Below are positions 7,892 through 16,884 of a stretch of DNA of 64,000 nucleotides, piece after piece. This stretch comes from DASYPQ01 sp046155895. GTDB taxonomy: Bacteria > Planctomycetota > UBA1135 > GCA-002686595. Each line of letters begins with the position of its first letter. Position 1 is the first letter of the stretch. Below the pieces are notes generated by a model. It did no database searches. It saw only the letters and a program-made list of their open reading frames with translations, and was not told where the DNA came from. The stretch is from the NCBI GenBank assembly GCA_046155895.1, contig JBJXFB010000090.1, forward strand, positions 19,022 to 83,021, written 5' to 3'. The translations under genes and the position numbers were made by a program.

Positions 7892-9949
7892 TCAGAGGAT
7901 GTCCAGCACGCCCGTGCCCGCGCCGGTCAGCGTCGACGTGGAGGCCGGGTAGTTGACGTCGACGGAGATCTTGGAGTTCCAGGGCAGGGGCTCCTTGTCC
8001 GCCACGAGGCCCAGCGCGACAGCCGCGAACCCGCGGGCGGACGGCGTGACGTCCTTCCGCTCGAGCAGCAGGACGAGCGGACTGACCGAGCGCTCGTCGC
8101 CGATGAAGCCGAGCGCCGTGGCGATCGAGGCCTGGACGGAGAGCGACTTCGCCTCCTGGAGCATCGTCACGAGCTCGGTGACGAGCTCCTTGTCGCCCAG
8201 CAGGCCGAGGCCGATCGCGGCCTCGCGCAGGAGCTCGGGCCGGAACTTCGACTCGCGGACCACCGTTCGGATCTCCTCGATCGCGTCCCGATCGCCGAGG
8301 AGGCCGATGGCCACGGCGATGTAGCTCCGCGCGTTGTCCTCCTTCGTCGCCTCGAACTTCGTGCGGAGGATCTTCGCGGCGTCGCGATTCCCGGCGATGC
8401 CCGTCCCGATCGCGAAGGCGCCCACGTCTCTTGGGTTGCCGGCGCGGGACAGCGACTCCTGCAAGGCCTGGCGGACGGCCATCGAAGGCTCCTCTCCCGC
8501 CGCGGCGAGCGCGTGCTCCAGGACGCCGATCGCGAGCCCGGCCCAGGGCCGGTCCGCGCTGCGGCCGCGCGTCAGCGTGTCGAGCAGGTGCGCGGTGATC
8601 GCGGGCCGACCCACGGCCGGCTCCTCTCCCGCGCCGCGGCGGCCGGCGATCTGCCCCAGCGCGATCAAGGCGAAGTGTCCGGCCTCGTAGTCGCGGCCGC
8701 GGCTGATCCTGACGAGCGCCTCGCGGATCCGGACGTCGCCAGGATCGCCGTCGCAGGCGCCGATCATGCCGAGGGCGATGACACAGCCGTGCTGGATCTG
8801 GTCCTCCGCCTTGGAGCGCTCGGCCGTGAGCTCGAGGAGGCGGCGGGCGATTTCGTCGCGCAGCGGCGTCGGGCAGCCGGCCAGGAGCTTGCCGAGCACT
8901 TGAGGAGCGTGCGCGCGCACCATCCACGCCTGGCGCTCGTCGGCGAGCACGCGCGCGATCCAGCGGACCTGGGTCTGCCGCGAAGCCGTCGGATCGACGC
9001 TCGACTCGCCGACCTCTTCGGGGAGGACCTCGATCGGGACGAGGCCGATCCCGAGGAGCGCGGCGACCTGGACGTCGCGCGTCGAGGACTTCGCTTCCTC
9101 CACGAAGCCCATCAAGGTCCGCACGATCTCGCGGCGCGTTTCCCGCGACGCCGCGGCGTTTCCGACGAGGCCGAGGCCGTAGGCGGCGAAGGCGCGCGTC
9201 CGGTACGGGACTTCGCCGCGCCCGACGAGCTTCCGGGCCTCCTTCGTGTCGCGCAGCAGGCTCTCGAGAACGGGGACCGAGCTCTCGTGCTCCAGGATCC
9301 CGAGCGCGAGCGCGGCGGTCTCCGCGATCTCCTGGTTCGAGTCGCCCAGGAATCCGGCGATCTTCGCTCCGAGCTCGCTCGTCCCGTCCTCGCGGCGCAC
9401 GTCGCCGATCCTGGCCAGCGCGACGAGCGCTCCGGTCACGATGTCGTTCGCTTTCTCCGTCTCGAGGGCGCGCAGGAGCGCGGGAACGATCTCGACGCGC
9501 ACGGTCTCGGCCGACGGCTTGTAGATGTCGCGCCCCTTCATCTCGCCAGGCGTCGTGTGGAAGATGTCTCCCGTCGCCGGTCCGCCGCCGTGGATCGCAG
9601 CACGCAAGTTGAGGTAGGGAGCCTTGTTGAAGCCCCACCACGACTCCCACGTCGTGCGGTCGGAGCCCCCCGCCGCACCGGTGAGCACCGGGCCGCGCGC
9701 TCCGCCGGGACCTCCCGTCGGGGAACCGCCCGCCGTCGGAGCTCCCGTCGCGCCTCCGCTCCCGCCGCCCCCCGGCGAGCCCGTGCCCCCCGGCCCCGTC
9801 GGCGTGCTGCCGCCTCCACCGCCACCGCCACCGCCTCCGGGAACCACGTCGCCGGGACCGCGGTAGGTGCCGCCGTGCGAGAAAGCGTTCGAGACGAGGA
9901 AGGAAACACCCGCGGCGAGCAGGACGGCGAAGATGGGTTGGCGCTTCAT
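7892..9949 (-). CDS. Secreted HEAT-repeat protein
   Basis: A 685-residue protein. The N-terminus 'MKRQPIFAVLLAAG' begins a signal peptide or membrane anchor, followed by a Gly/Pro/Thr-rich low-complexity linker with a run of ten glycines. From about residue 130 onward it consists of repeated helical pairs of the HEAT/PBS-lyase type, e.g. 'ALVALARIGD', 'AALALGILEHESSV', 'AIGLGLLGDKELV'. Such solenoids mediate protein-protein binding; no enzymatic motif is seen. The ATG at 9949 has a good Shine-Dalgarno (GGAGG, six bases away), one of the few clear ones here, and is preferred to an upstream in-frame ATG that would bury the signal peptide. Confidence 0.85.
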   Translation of the reverse strand: MKRQPIFAVLLAAGVSFLVSNAFSHGGTYRGPGDVVPGGGGGGGGGGSTPTGPGGTGSPGGGGSGGATGAPTAGGSPTGGPGGARGPVLTGAAGGSDRTTWESWWGFNKAPYLNLRAAIHGGGPATGDIFHTTPGEMKGRDIYKPSAETVRVEIVPALLRALETEKANDIVTGALVALARIGDVRREDGTSELGAKIAGFLGDSNQEIAETAALALGILEHESSVPVLESLLRDTKEARKLVGRGEVPYRTRAFAAYGLGLVGNAAASRETRREIVRTLMGFVEEAKSSTRDVQVAALLGIGLVPIEVLPEEVGESSVDPTASRQTQVRWIARVLADERQAWMVRAHAPQVLGKLLAGCPTPLRDEIARRLLELTAERSKAEDQIQHGCVIALGMIGACDGDPGDVRIREALVRISRGRDYEAGHFALIALGQIAGRRGAGEEPAVGRPAITAHLLDTLTRGRSADRPWAGLAIGVLEHALAAAGEEPSMAVRQALQESLSRAGNPRDVGAFAIGTGIAGNRDAAKILRTKFEATKEDNARSYIAVAIGLLGDRDAIEEIRTVVRESKFRPELLREAAIGLGLLGDKELVTELVTMLQEAKSLSVQASIATALGFIGDERSVSPLVLLLERKDVTPSARGFAAVALGLVADKEPLPWNSKISVDVNYPASTSTLTGAGTGVLDIL

Positions 9950-10070
9950 GGCTCGCCTCCAAGGCAACGCCCATGCCGCATCGTTCGCTCGCGTCAGGAC
10001 GGCAGGTCGTCGGCTCGAGGGCGCGCTTCGAGAGCGGCGCGCGTAACGAGTCCCCCGTCTTCGTGACGTT

Positions 10071-13000
10071 TCAGGCCCAGAGCACGAGGTCGGAGAGCGC
10101 CAGATCGTGCTCGGAGGAAGGCTTCGCCCGCACGCGGATGCCGTAGCCGAAGCCGCCGGAGCGCTCGATGCGGTAGGAGCCCTCGAAGGACCGCGCTCCG
10201 TCTCCCGCGGCGCCGGCGGACTCGAGCAGGACGACCGAGCGGTTGCGCAGGTCGCCTTCGCCGTTCTGATGGCCGATCACGAGCTCGACGCGGATGTCGG
10301 CCGCCTCGAGGGCGCCCAGCTCGACGTCCACCTTCACGTCGACGACGTCGCCCACCTTGAGGCCGGCGAGCTCCGCCATGTGCGCCCCGCGGATCCGGAT
10401 GCCCGGAAAGCCGCGGCGGAGGCGCGCGTGCCTCGCGGCGATCTCGCGCGCTTCCGCGTGGTTGCGCTGGACCAGGGCCGACCAGCGCGTCGCGAGCGGA
10501 GCGTAGGCGCGATCGCGGTACTCGGAGACCATGCGCCGCGTGTTGAAGACCGGAGGGATGGTCCCGAGGACGTGCTGGACGCGCTGCAGCCACTCCCGCG
10601 GCAGCCCGTCCGGGTCGCGGCGGAAGTGGAGCGGCACGACGTCCTCCTCGAGGAGACGGTAGAGATGGTCGCCGTCGAGCTCGTCCTGGAGCTCCTGCGT
10701 CGCGTGCGTGCGCCCGCCGCCGATCGCCCAGCCGTTCTTCCCGTCGCAGCCTTCGACCCACCACCCGTCGAGCACGGACAGGTTGAGCGCCCCGTTCGCG
10801 GCGGCCTTCATGCCGGAAGTCCCGCTCGCCTCGAGCGGCCGGATCGGGCTGTTGAGCCACACGTCCGCTCCTTGCACGAGAGCGCGCGCGAGTTCGAGGT
10901 CGTAGTCCTCGACGAAGAAGACGCGGCCGAGGAAGGGCCCGGTGCGCGAGAGCAAGGCGACCTGCCGCAACAAGTCGAGGCCGAGGCGGTCGTGCGGGTG
11001 CGCCTTGCCTGCGAGGACGATCCGCAAGGGGCGCTCGTCGTCCGCGAGGAGGCGCGCGAGGCGCTTCTCGTCGCGGAAGAGGAGCATGGCGCGCTTGTAC
11101 GGCGCGAATCGGCGGGCGAAACCGATCCACAGGGCATTGGCGTCGAGGCCCTCGAGCATCCGGCCGAGGAGCGAAGGGCTGTCGCCGCGCTCGACGAAGG
11201 TCTTCTCGAGCGAGCGTCGGATGCGCTCGACCATCCGGTGCTTCGTCGCCTGGCGAGCCTCCCAGAGCGCGCGCGGGTCGAGGCCGGCGGCGGCGCGCTC
11301 GAAGGAGCTCGCGTCGACGGTCCCGGTCCCGTCCGGGAGCTGGCGCGCGATCTCCGGGCTCGTCCAGGTCGCGAGGTGGACGCCGTTCGTGACCGAGCGG
11401 ACGGGCACCTCGCCCTCGAGGAGCTTCGGCCAGAAGGGGCGCAGGAGGCGGCGGCTGACCTGCCCGTGCAGCTTCGACACGCCGTTCACGAACGACGAGA
11501 ACGACAGCGCCAGGTAGGTCATGTTGAAGGACTCGCGGTCGCTCTCGGCGAGCCCCAGCTCGTAGAAGCGCTCCCACGGCACGCCGAACGCCGCGGGCGC
11601 GTCGGAGAAGTAGCGGCGCATCAGGTCCTCGCCGAAACGGTCGTGGCCGGCCGGCACGGGCGTGTGGGTCGTGAAGAGCGTGCTGGCGCGCACGATCTCG
11701 CGCGCCTCGTCGAAGGTGAGCCCCTGCTCGCGCACCATGCGCCCTACGCGCTCGAGTGCGACGAAGGCGGCGTGGCCCTCGTTCAGGTGCCAGACCGAGG
11801 GCTGGATCTTCAGGCGCGCGAGGAGGCGCGCGCCTCCGCGACCCAGGGCGATCTCCTGGCGCAGCCGGGTCTCGTGGTCGCCGCCGTAGAGCTGCCGCGT
11901 GATCTCGCGATCCTCGGCGCGGTTGCGCTCGACGTCGGAGTCGAGCAGGTACAGCGGCACGCGGCCGACCTGCACCTTCCACGCGCGCAAGTAGAGGGTC
12001 GAGCTCGGGAGCTCGATCTCGACCTCGACGGGTCTTCCCTGCTCGTCGACGACCGCCTCCAGCGGCAGATCGCGCGGGTCGTTGACGACGGGGGCGCTCA
12101 ACTGCTCGCCCGACGTCGTCAGACGCTGTTCGACGTATCCGCTGCGGTAGAAGAGCCCGACCGCGACCAAAGGCAGGCCCAGGTCGCTCGCGGACTTCAG
12201 GTGGTCGCCCGCGAGCGCGCCCAGACCCCCGCTGTAGATCCGCAGCGACTCGTGAACGCCGAACTCGGCGCAGAAGTAGGCCGCTGGATTCGCGCTCGAC
12301 AGGGCGGGGCAGCCGGAGGGCTCGGCTCCGGCCCCCGTCAGGTAGGCGTCGAACCGCTCGAGCGTCTGGCGAAGGCGCGCGAGGTAGGCGGCGTCATGGG
12401 CGCGCGCGGTGAGGTCCTCGGGATAGATGTCGTGCAGGAAGGAGACGGCGTTGTGCCGGCTGGACTCCCACTTGTCCGGATAGAGCTCGCGGAAAAGGCT
12501 CGTCGCATCGGCATTCCACGACCACCACAGGTTCCGGGAGAGGCGTTCGAGCCCGCGCAGCGGCTCCGGCACCTTCGCGGCGACGCGGAATCCCATGAGG
12601 CGGGGGCTCTTGCCGTCGCGAGGAGGAACGACGGGCACGGGGACGCGCGGACGCGCCGGCGCGGCGGGACGGGTTCCGACGCGCTTCGCCGCCAGCCCGA
12701 GCGCGCTGTCGAAGGCTTCGTAGTACCGGCCGACGAGCCCCGACCACGCGGTGCGCATGGCCGTGCTGCGGCAAGTGCGGACGACCTCGTCGCGAACGCG
12801 AGTCTGGGCCGCGAATCGTTCGAGGATGCCGGCGAGGAGCTCGGCAACGCGCGCGTCGGCCAGGCCCTCGCGCGGGAGCACCGTGACTCCCTGCTCCGCG
12901 CCGAGGCGCTGCTCGAGCGCGAAGCGGCCGAAGCCGGCGCAGTCCGTGGTGATCGTCGGAACGCCGACGGCGAGGCTCTCCTCGGGCGTGTAGCCCCAGG

Positions 13001-14303
13001 GTTCGTAGAAGGAAGGGAAGGCGGTGAGGTCCATGCCGCGCAGCACGGCCTCGTAGGGCAGGCCGAGCAGCCCGTCGTCCGGCGCGCAGTAGAGCGGGAT
13101 GTGGATCACCTTGACGCGCGAGCCCAGGGCGTTGCGCAGCGTGTGTTCCGCGCAGCGCCGGGCGATCGGATCGCGGTCGTCGTCGAAGAGGTTGTGCGTC
13201 GAGACGCCGGCGAGCGGCTCCCGGATCGTGTCGAGCGGCGCGCGCATGCGAGCGAGGACCTCCCCCCGGACGCCCGAATGTCCGGCCGGGACGAGCGCGA
13301 AGAGGACGATCGGCTTCCCGGGCTTGCGGTCGACGGCCGCCAGGGCGTCGAGGAGGACGTCGAGGCCCTTGTTGTGGAACTCGTAGCGGCCGGAAACGCA
13401 CAGGAGGATGGCGTCGGAGAGATCCTCGCCGCAGAGGCGGCGGGCGAGGGCGCGGAGCTGCGATTCGGCGGCGGCGCGGTCGGTCGAACCCGCCAGTTCG
13501 TCGATGACGTCGAGGTCGATGCCGTTGGGGAGCAGCGGATCCGCGCGGCGGACGTGGAGGAGCTCGGCCTCGCGCGCGGTGATCTCGCTCACGGTGGTGA
13601 AGACGTCCGCTTCGCGCGCGCAGACCGACTCCATCGAGTGCTTGGCACGGACGCCGTGGGCTTCGGCGGCCTCGGCGGGCGTTCGGCCCTCGAGACCCGC
13701 TTCGGTAGAGACGCCGCCGGAAGCGATCGAGCGCCCGAGCATCGTCGCGTGGGTCGTGAACACGGTGCCGATCTCGGGCGCGTTGTCCTTGAGGTGCAGG
13801 ATGCCCGAGCCGGTCATCCACTCATGGAATTGGGCGACGGCGCGCGCGCGGCGGGGATCGAGGCGCTCGCGGAACCACTTCTCGATGACCATGCCGGCGG
13901 CGTGGCCGAAGAGAGTCGGCTCGACGTAGTCCCACGCGCCAGCGATCGAGTCGACCTGGTGCCGCTCCCAGAGGCCGGAGAGGATGGCGTCCTTCTGCGC
14001 GAAGAGGGACGAGAACTCGACCAGGATCGTGCGCGGACGTCCGGGGATGCGCCAGCGGCCGATGCGGACGGGGATGCCGAGGGCTCGGCAGCCTTCAGAG
14101 AATTCCTCGAAGCCGGACTCCTCTTCGAACTGCTCGCGGACATGGGCCTGGCCGCTCGAGAGGAGCCAGGGTCCGATCGTGATGTACTGGTCGCCGAAGC
14201 GGGAGACGAGGGTCTTGGCCTTCGTCGAGACGACCGTGTGGATGCCGCCAACCTTGTTGCAGACTTCCCAGGAGACTTCGAAGAGGGCGTGCGGGGCGGA
14301 CAT
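10071..14303 (-). CDS. Glycogen synthase (GT3) - alpha-glucan phosphorylase (GT35) fusion
   Basis: A 1410-residue two-enzyme protein. Residues 1 to about 545 match eukaryote-like GT3 glycogen synthases: 'FEVSWEVCNKVGGIHTV' at the N-terminus and 'FYEPWGYTPEESLAVG' (about 432-447), the donor-binding region. A Pro/Arg-rich linker (about 545-565) leads to a DUF3417-type N-cap ('LSRNLWWSWNADA') and an archaeal/bacterial short alpha-glucan phosphorylase. In that part 'GTSGMKAAANG' supplies the pyridoxal-phosphate lysine (about residue 1165), with 'RFAPYKRAML' and 'KAHPHD' nearby. The N-half would extend glucan chains from a nucleotide-sugar and the C-half would remove glucose as glucose-1-phosphate. 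It is the distal gene of the glycogen island. No Shine-Dalgarno is visible. Confidence 0.92.
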   Translation of the reverse strand: MSAPHALFEVSWEVCNKVGGIHTVVSTKAKTLVSRFGDQYITIGPWLLSSGQAHVREQFEEESGFEEFSEGCRALGIPVRIGRWRIPGRPRTILVEFSSLFAQKDAILSGLWERHQVDSIAGAWDYVEPTLFGHAAGMVIEKWFRERLDPRRARAVAQFHEWMTGSGILHLKDNAPEIGTVFTTHATMLGRSIASGGVSTEAGLEGRTPAEAAEAHGVRAKHSMESVCAREADVFTTVSEITAREAELLHVRRADPLLPNGIDLDVIDELAGSTDRAAAESQLRALARRLCGEDLSDAILLCVSGRYEFHNKGLDVLLDALAAVDRKPGKPIVLFALVPAGHSGVRGEVLARMRAPLDTIREPLAGVSTHNLFDDDRDPIARRCAEHTLRNALGSRVKVIHIPLYCAPDDGLLGLPYEAVLRGMDLTAFPSFYEPWGYTPEESLAVGVPTITTDCAGFGRFALEQRLGAEQGVTVLPREGLADARVAELLAGILERFAAQTRVRDEVVRTCRSTAMRTAWSGLVGRYYEAFDSALGLAAKRVGTRPAAPARPRVPVPVVPPRDGKSPRLMGFRVAAKVPEPLRGLERLSRNLWWSWNADATSLFRELYPDKWESSRHNAVSFLHDIYPEDLTARAHDAAYLARLRQTLERFDAYLTGAGAEPSGCPALSSANPAAYFCAEFGVHESLRIYSGGLGALAGDHLKSASDLGLPLVAVGLFYRSGYVEQRLTTSGEQLSAPVVNDPRDLPLEAVVDEQGRPVEVEIELPSSTLYLRAWKVQVGRVPLYLLDSDVERNRAEDREITRQLYGGDHETRLRQEIALGRGGARLLARLKIQPSVWHLNEGHAAFVALERVGRMVREQGLTFDEAREIVRASTLFTTHTPVPAGHDRFGEDLMRRYFSDAPAAFGVPWERFYELGLAESDRESFNMTYLALSFSSFVNGVSKLHGQVSRRLLRPFWPKLLEGEVPVRSVTNGVHLATWTSPEIARQLPDGTGTVDASSFERAAAGLDPRALWEARQATKHRMVERIRRSLEKTFVERGDSPSLLGRMLEGLDANALWIGFARRFAPYKRAMLLFRDEKRLARLLADDERPLRIVLAGKAHPHDRLGLDLLRQVALLSRTGPFLGRVFFVEDYDLELARALVQGADVWLNSPIRPLEASGTSGMKAAANGALNLSVLDGWWVEGCDGKNGWAIGGGRTHATQELQDELDGDHLYRLLEEDVVPLHFRRDPDGLPREWLQRVQHVLGTIPPVFNTRRMVSEYRDRAYAPLATRWSALVQRNHAEAREIAARHARLRRGFPGIRIRGAHMAELAGLKVGDVVDVKVDVELGALEAADIRVELVIGHQNGEGDLRNRSVVLLESAGAAGDGARSFEGSYRIERSGGFGYGIRVRAKPSSEHDLALSDLVLWA

Positions 14304-14379
14304 GGGGGGTGGGGCATTCTTCGGGGGCGCGCCGACGCAATCAATCGTCCAGTTCCGCCAAAGGCCTGAATCACGGGCG

Positions 14380-15651
14380 CTACAGCCACCCGATCGCGCC
14401 CGCGGCGGCTCCCGCCACCGCCATCCCGCCGAGCCCCAGCGCCACCTCCCGGCGGAAGCTCCCGCGGCCGATCGCGGCGCCGATCCCGAGCTTCACGACC
14501 GTGTTCGTGACCATCGCGACGATCACCGCCGTCGCCGGGCTCCGCCAATCCGTCGATCCCGGTCCTCCGCGCACGAACGCGATCGAGACGGCGTCGACGT
14601 CCACCATCGACGACAGGGCCGCGATCGGGAGCGTCCCGCTCTCGCCGAACGTCTCGCGGCCGTAGCGGACCGCGAGCAGCGTCAGCGCGAAGATCGCTCC
14701 GAACACCAGCGTCGACCGCAGCGAGAAGGGGTTGCGGATGCTCGTTCGTTCCTCGGACTTCCGGCCGCGCACGCCGTCGCGGCTGCGCGAGATCCACCAC
14801 GCGGCGGCGGCGCCGCACAGCGCCATCGCGATCACGGCGGGCAGGAGCCGCGGCAGGATCCCGGCACCGATCACCGCGGACAGGATCGCGACACGCACGC
14901 ACATCACGGACCCGGCCAGCACCACGGCCGCGGCCGGCGCCGACGAATGGGCAGGGTCGGCCCGCGCGCGATGCGACATCGCGACCGTGACCGCCGTGCT
15001 CGAGGCGATCGCGCCGAGCACGGCCGTCGCGAGCAGCCCCGCGCGCTCTCCGAGGATGCGCTCGGCGACGAACCCGGCGAACGACACGGTCGCGACGAGC
15101 ACGACGATGAGCCAGATCCGGTACGGGTTGAGCTCCTCCCAAGGCCCGAACCCCTTGTCCGGCAAGAGCGGCAGCACGATCGCGGAGATCACGGCCAGCT
15201 CGAGCGTCGCCCAGATCTCCTCCTCGCTGATCGCTCGCGAGAGGGCCTGCAACCGCGGCTTGGCGACCAGGAGCACCGCGACGGCGATGCCGCCCGCGAC
15301 GGCGACCTGGAACTGGCCGGCGCCCGCGACCGCTCCGAGCAGGTAGGTCGTGAGCACCGAGATCTCCGTCGTGGCGCCGAGATGCCCGGAGGCGGAGCTG
15401 CGCGCGTAGGCGATCGCGGTGATGCCGGCCACCGCGACGAAGGTCGCAACGAGGAGGAAGTACCCCGCGACGTCGATGAGCAGGATCGAGAGCGCGCCCG
15501 AGAGCGCGACCAGCGGCAACGTGCGGATTCCCGCGACCAGGCCCTCGCCCTTGCGCAGCTCGGCTCTCTCGCGGTCGAGCCCCACGAGGAGCCCGATCCC
15601 GAGGGCGACGGCGAGGCGTTGCAGGCTCTCGAGGGGATCCAAGCCACCCAT
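14380..15651 (-). CDS. MgtC/SapB and DUF4010 domain membrane protein
   Basis: A 423-residue polytopic protein with roughly eleven hydrophobic segments. The N-terminal third has the MgtC/SapB signature region ('LAVALGIGLLVGLDRER') and the rest corresponds to DUF4010. MgtC relatives affect magnesium homeostasis and membrane ATP synthase, but this fused subgroup has no established role that I know of. The gene starts 15 bases after the GH57 gene ends and is co-directional with the glycogen genes, so it is probably in the same transcript. No promoter or ribosome binding site stands out. Confidence 0.85.
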   Translation of the reverse strand: MGGLDPLESLQRLAVALGIGLLVGLDRERAELRKGEGLVAGIRTLPLVALSGALSILLIDVAGYFLLVATFVAVAGITAIAYARSSASGHLGATTEISVLTTYLLGAVAGAGQFQVAVAGGIAVAVLLVAKPRLQALSRAISEEEIWATLELAVISAIVLPLLPDKGFGPWEELNPYRIWLIVVLVATVSFAGFVAERILGERAGLLATAVLGAIASSTAVTVAMSHRARADPAHSSAPAAAVVLAGSVMCVRVAILSAVIGAGILPRLLPAVIAMALCGAAAAWWISRSRDGVRGRKSEERTSIRNPFSLRSTLVFGAIFALTLLAVRYGRETFGESGTLPIAALSSMVDVDAVSIAFVRGGPGSTDWRSPATAVIVAMVTNTVVKLGIGAAIGRGSFRREVALGLGGMAVAGAAAGAIGWL

Positions 15652-15666
15652 GCTACGGCCGGTCGG

Positions 15667-16884
15667 TCAGCGGACGGTCGTCTGAGGGGCTGCAGCCATC
15701 TCCGCCCTCCGCGCCAGATCGTCGAGCACGTTCATGAACGCGATGAACGCGTCGTGCGGGCTCGCGTAGGGGCTGAAGTACTTGTGCACGTCCCCGTCGG
15801 AGAACCACTTCGTGCACATGTAGTAGAGGTGGTCCGACGTCGAGAGCTTCCGCCAGTGGTCGAGAACCTCGCTCGCCCCCGCCTCCGCCGCCTTCATCAC
15901 CGCCGGCCGCAGCGCGTAGAACGCCTCGTTCGCGGCAAGCTGCATCGCGTTCCCGAGCCAAGCCGTCAGGTCGCGCTCGACGTCCGCCCAGGACACCGGG
16001 TGCGGGATCGACAGGCGCGCCACCGGATCGCGCTCCTCCGCGACCTCCGACGGCGTCCGGAACCGGAACCGCGCGTCCTTCAGGATCTCGCGCGGCATGT
16101 GCTCCATGAACGCGAAGATCCCCGTCTCCGTCCACTGGTGCTCGCCGAAGGTCTCGTAGTCCATGAAGAGCCCGATCACCGTGTCCTGCTTCGGCACGCC
16201 GTGCACCCAGCGCGCGAACTTGTCCGCGGTCAGCGGCCATTCCTCCCACCCGCGGTTGCTGAAGCGGAACGCGATGTCGTCCGACAGCTTGTACGAGCGC
16301 AGGAGGATCTTGATCGACTCGCAGCCATCCGGCCGGTACACGCGGTGCGGGCTCCGCCAGCCGAGCAGGTGATCCGCGCCTTCGCCCAGGATCACCTGGA
16401 ACCCCATCTCCTCCGCCATCCGCGCGATCTTCTCGTCGACGACGAGCTCCGTGTTGCGGAACGCCGTCGGACGCCGGCCGAAGAGCTTCTCGACCTTGTC
16501 CGCCTGCTTCTTCACCTGCGCCTTGAACTCGTCGGGATCGAAGAGACTGCACAGGGAGTGCTGCGACGTTTCCGCCAGGAACTCGACCGCGCCCGTCCGC
16601 GCGAGCTTCACGAAGCTCTCGAGCGCCTCGGGCGCCCAGCGCTCCATCTGTTCGATCGCCGTGCCCGACACGGAGTACGCGCACCGGAACCGCCCGTCCG
16701 TTTCCTCGATCTGCCGCAGAATCACCGCGTTCATCGGCAGGTAGCACTTCTCCGCGACCCGCCGCACGATCCGGGCGTTCTCGACGTCGTCGAAGTAGTG
16801 GTCCGACCTCCCGATGTCGAAGAACGTGTACCGCCGCAGCCGGAAGGGCTGGTGCACCTGGAAGTAGAAGACGAGGTCCGTCAC
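15667..16884 (-). CDS. Glycoside hydrolase family 57 protein (alpha-amylase/glucanotransferase type)
   Basis: A 405-residue cytoplasmic GH57 enzyme; the family contains retaining alpha-amylases, 4-alpha-glucanotransferases and branching enzymes. 'YFQVHQPFRLRRY' near residues 7-19 is the first GH57 conserved region, 'VILGEGADHLL' (about 162-172) holds the expected glutamate nucleophile, and 'FMDYETFGEHQ' (about 238-248) the acid/base aspartate. About 400 residues fits the short amylase-like members better than the longer branching enzymes. The GTG start overlaps the stop of the upstream GT4 gene (GTGA), so synthesis is likely coupled. Precise specificity cannot be assigned. Confidence 0.88.
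   Translation of the reverse strand: MTDLVFYFQVHQPFRLRRYTFFDIGRSDHYFDDVENARIVRRVAEKCYLPMNAVILRQIEETDGRFRCAYSVSGTAIEQMERWAPEALESFVKLARTGAVEFLAETSQHSLCSLFDPDEFKAQVKKQADKVEKLFGRRPTAFRNTELVVDEKIARMAEEMGFQVILGEGADHLLGWRSPHRVYRPDGCESIKILLRSYKLSDDIAFRFSNRGWEEWPLTADKFARWVHGVPKQDTVIGLFMDYETFGEHQWTETGIFAFMEHMPREILKDARFRFRTPSEVAEERDPVARLSIPHPVSWADVERDLTAWLGNAMQLAANEAFYALRPAVMKAAEAGASEVLDHWRKLSTSDHLYYMCTKWFSDGDVHKYFSPYASPHDAFIAFMNVLDDLARRAEMAAAPQTTVR

Noticed and set aside
9780..9842. Purine/pyrimidine-biased run of CCGCC units that could be a regulatory or G-quadruplex tract.
   Set aside because: It encodes the Gly-rich linker of the HEAT-repeat protein, a common low-complexity feature; no independent evidence for regulation.
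10107..14369. A very long open frame on the plus strand opposite the GT3-GT35 gene.
   Set aside because: Its composition is Arg/Asp/Glu/Ala-rich with no family resemblance. In GC-rich DNA the antisense frame of a real gene often stays open. The same applies opposite pcrA (429-2897) and at other loci.
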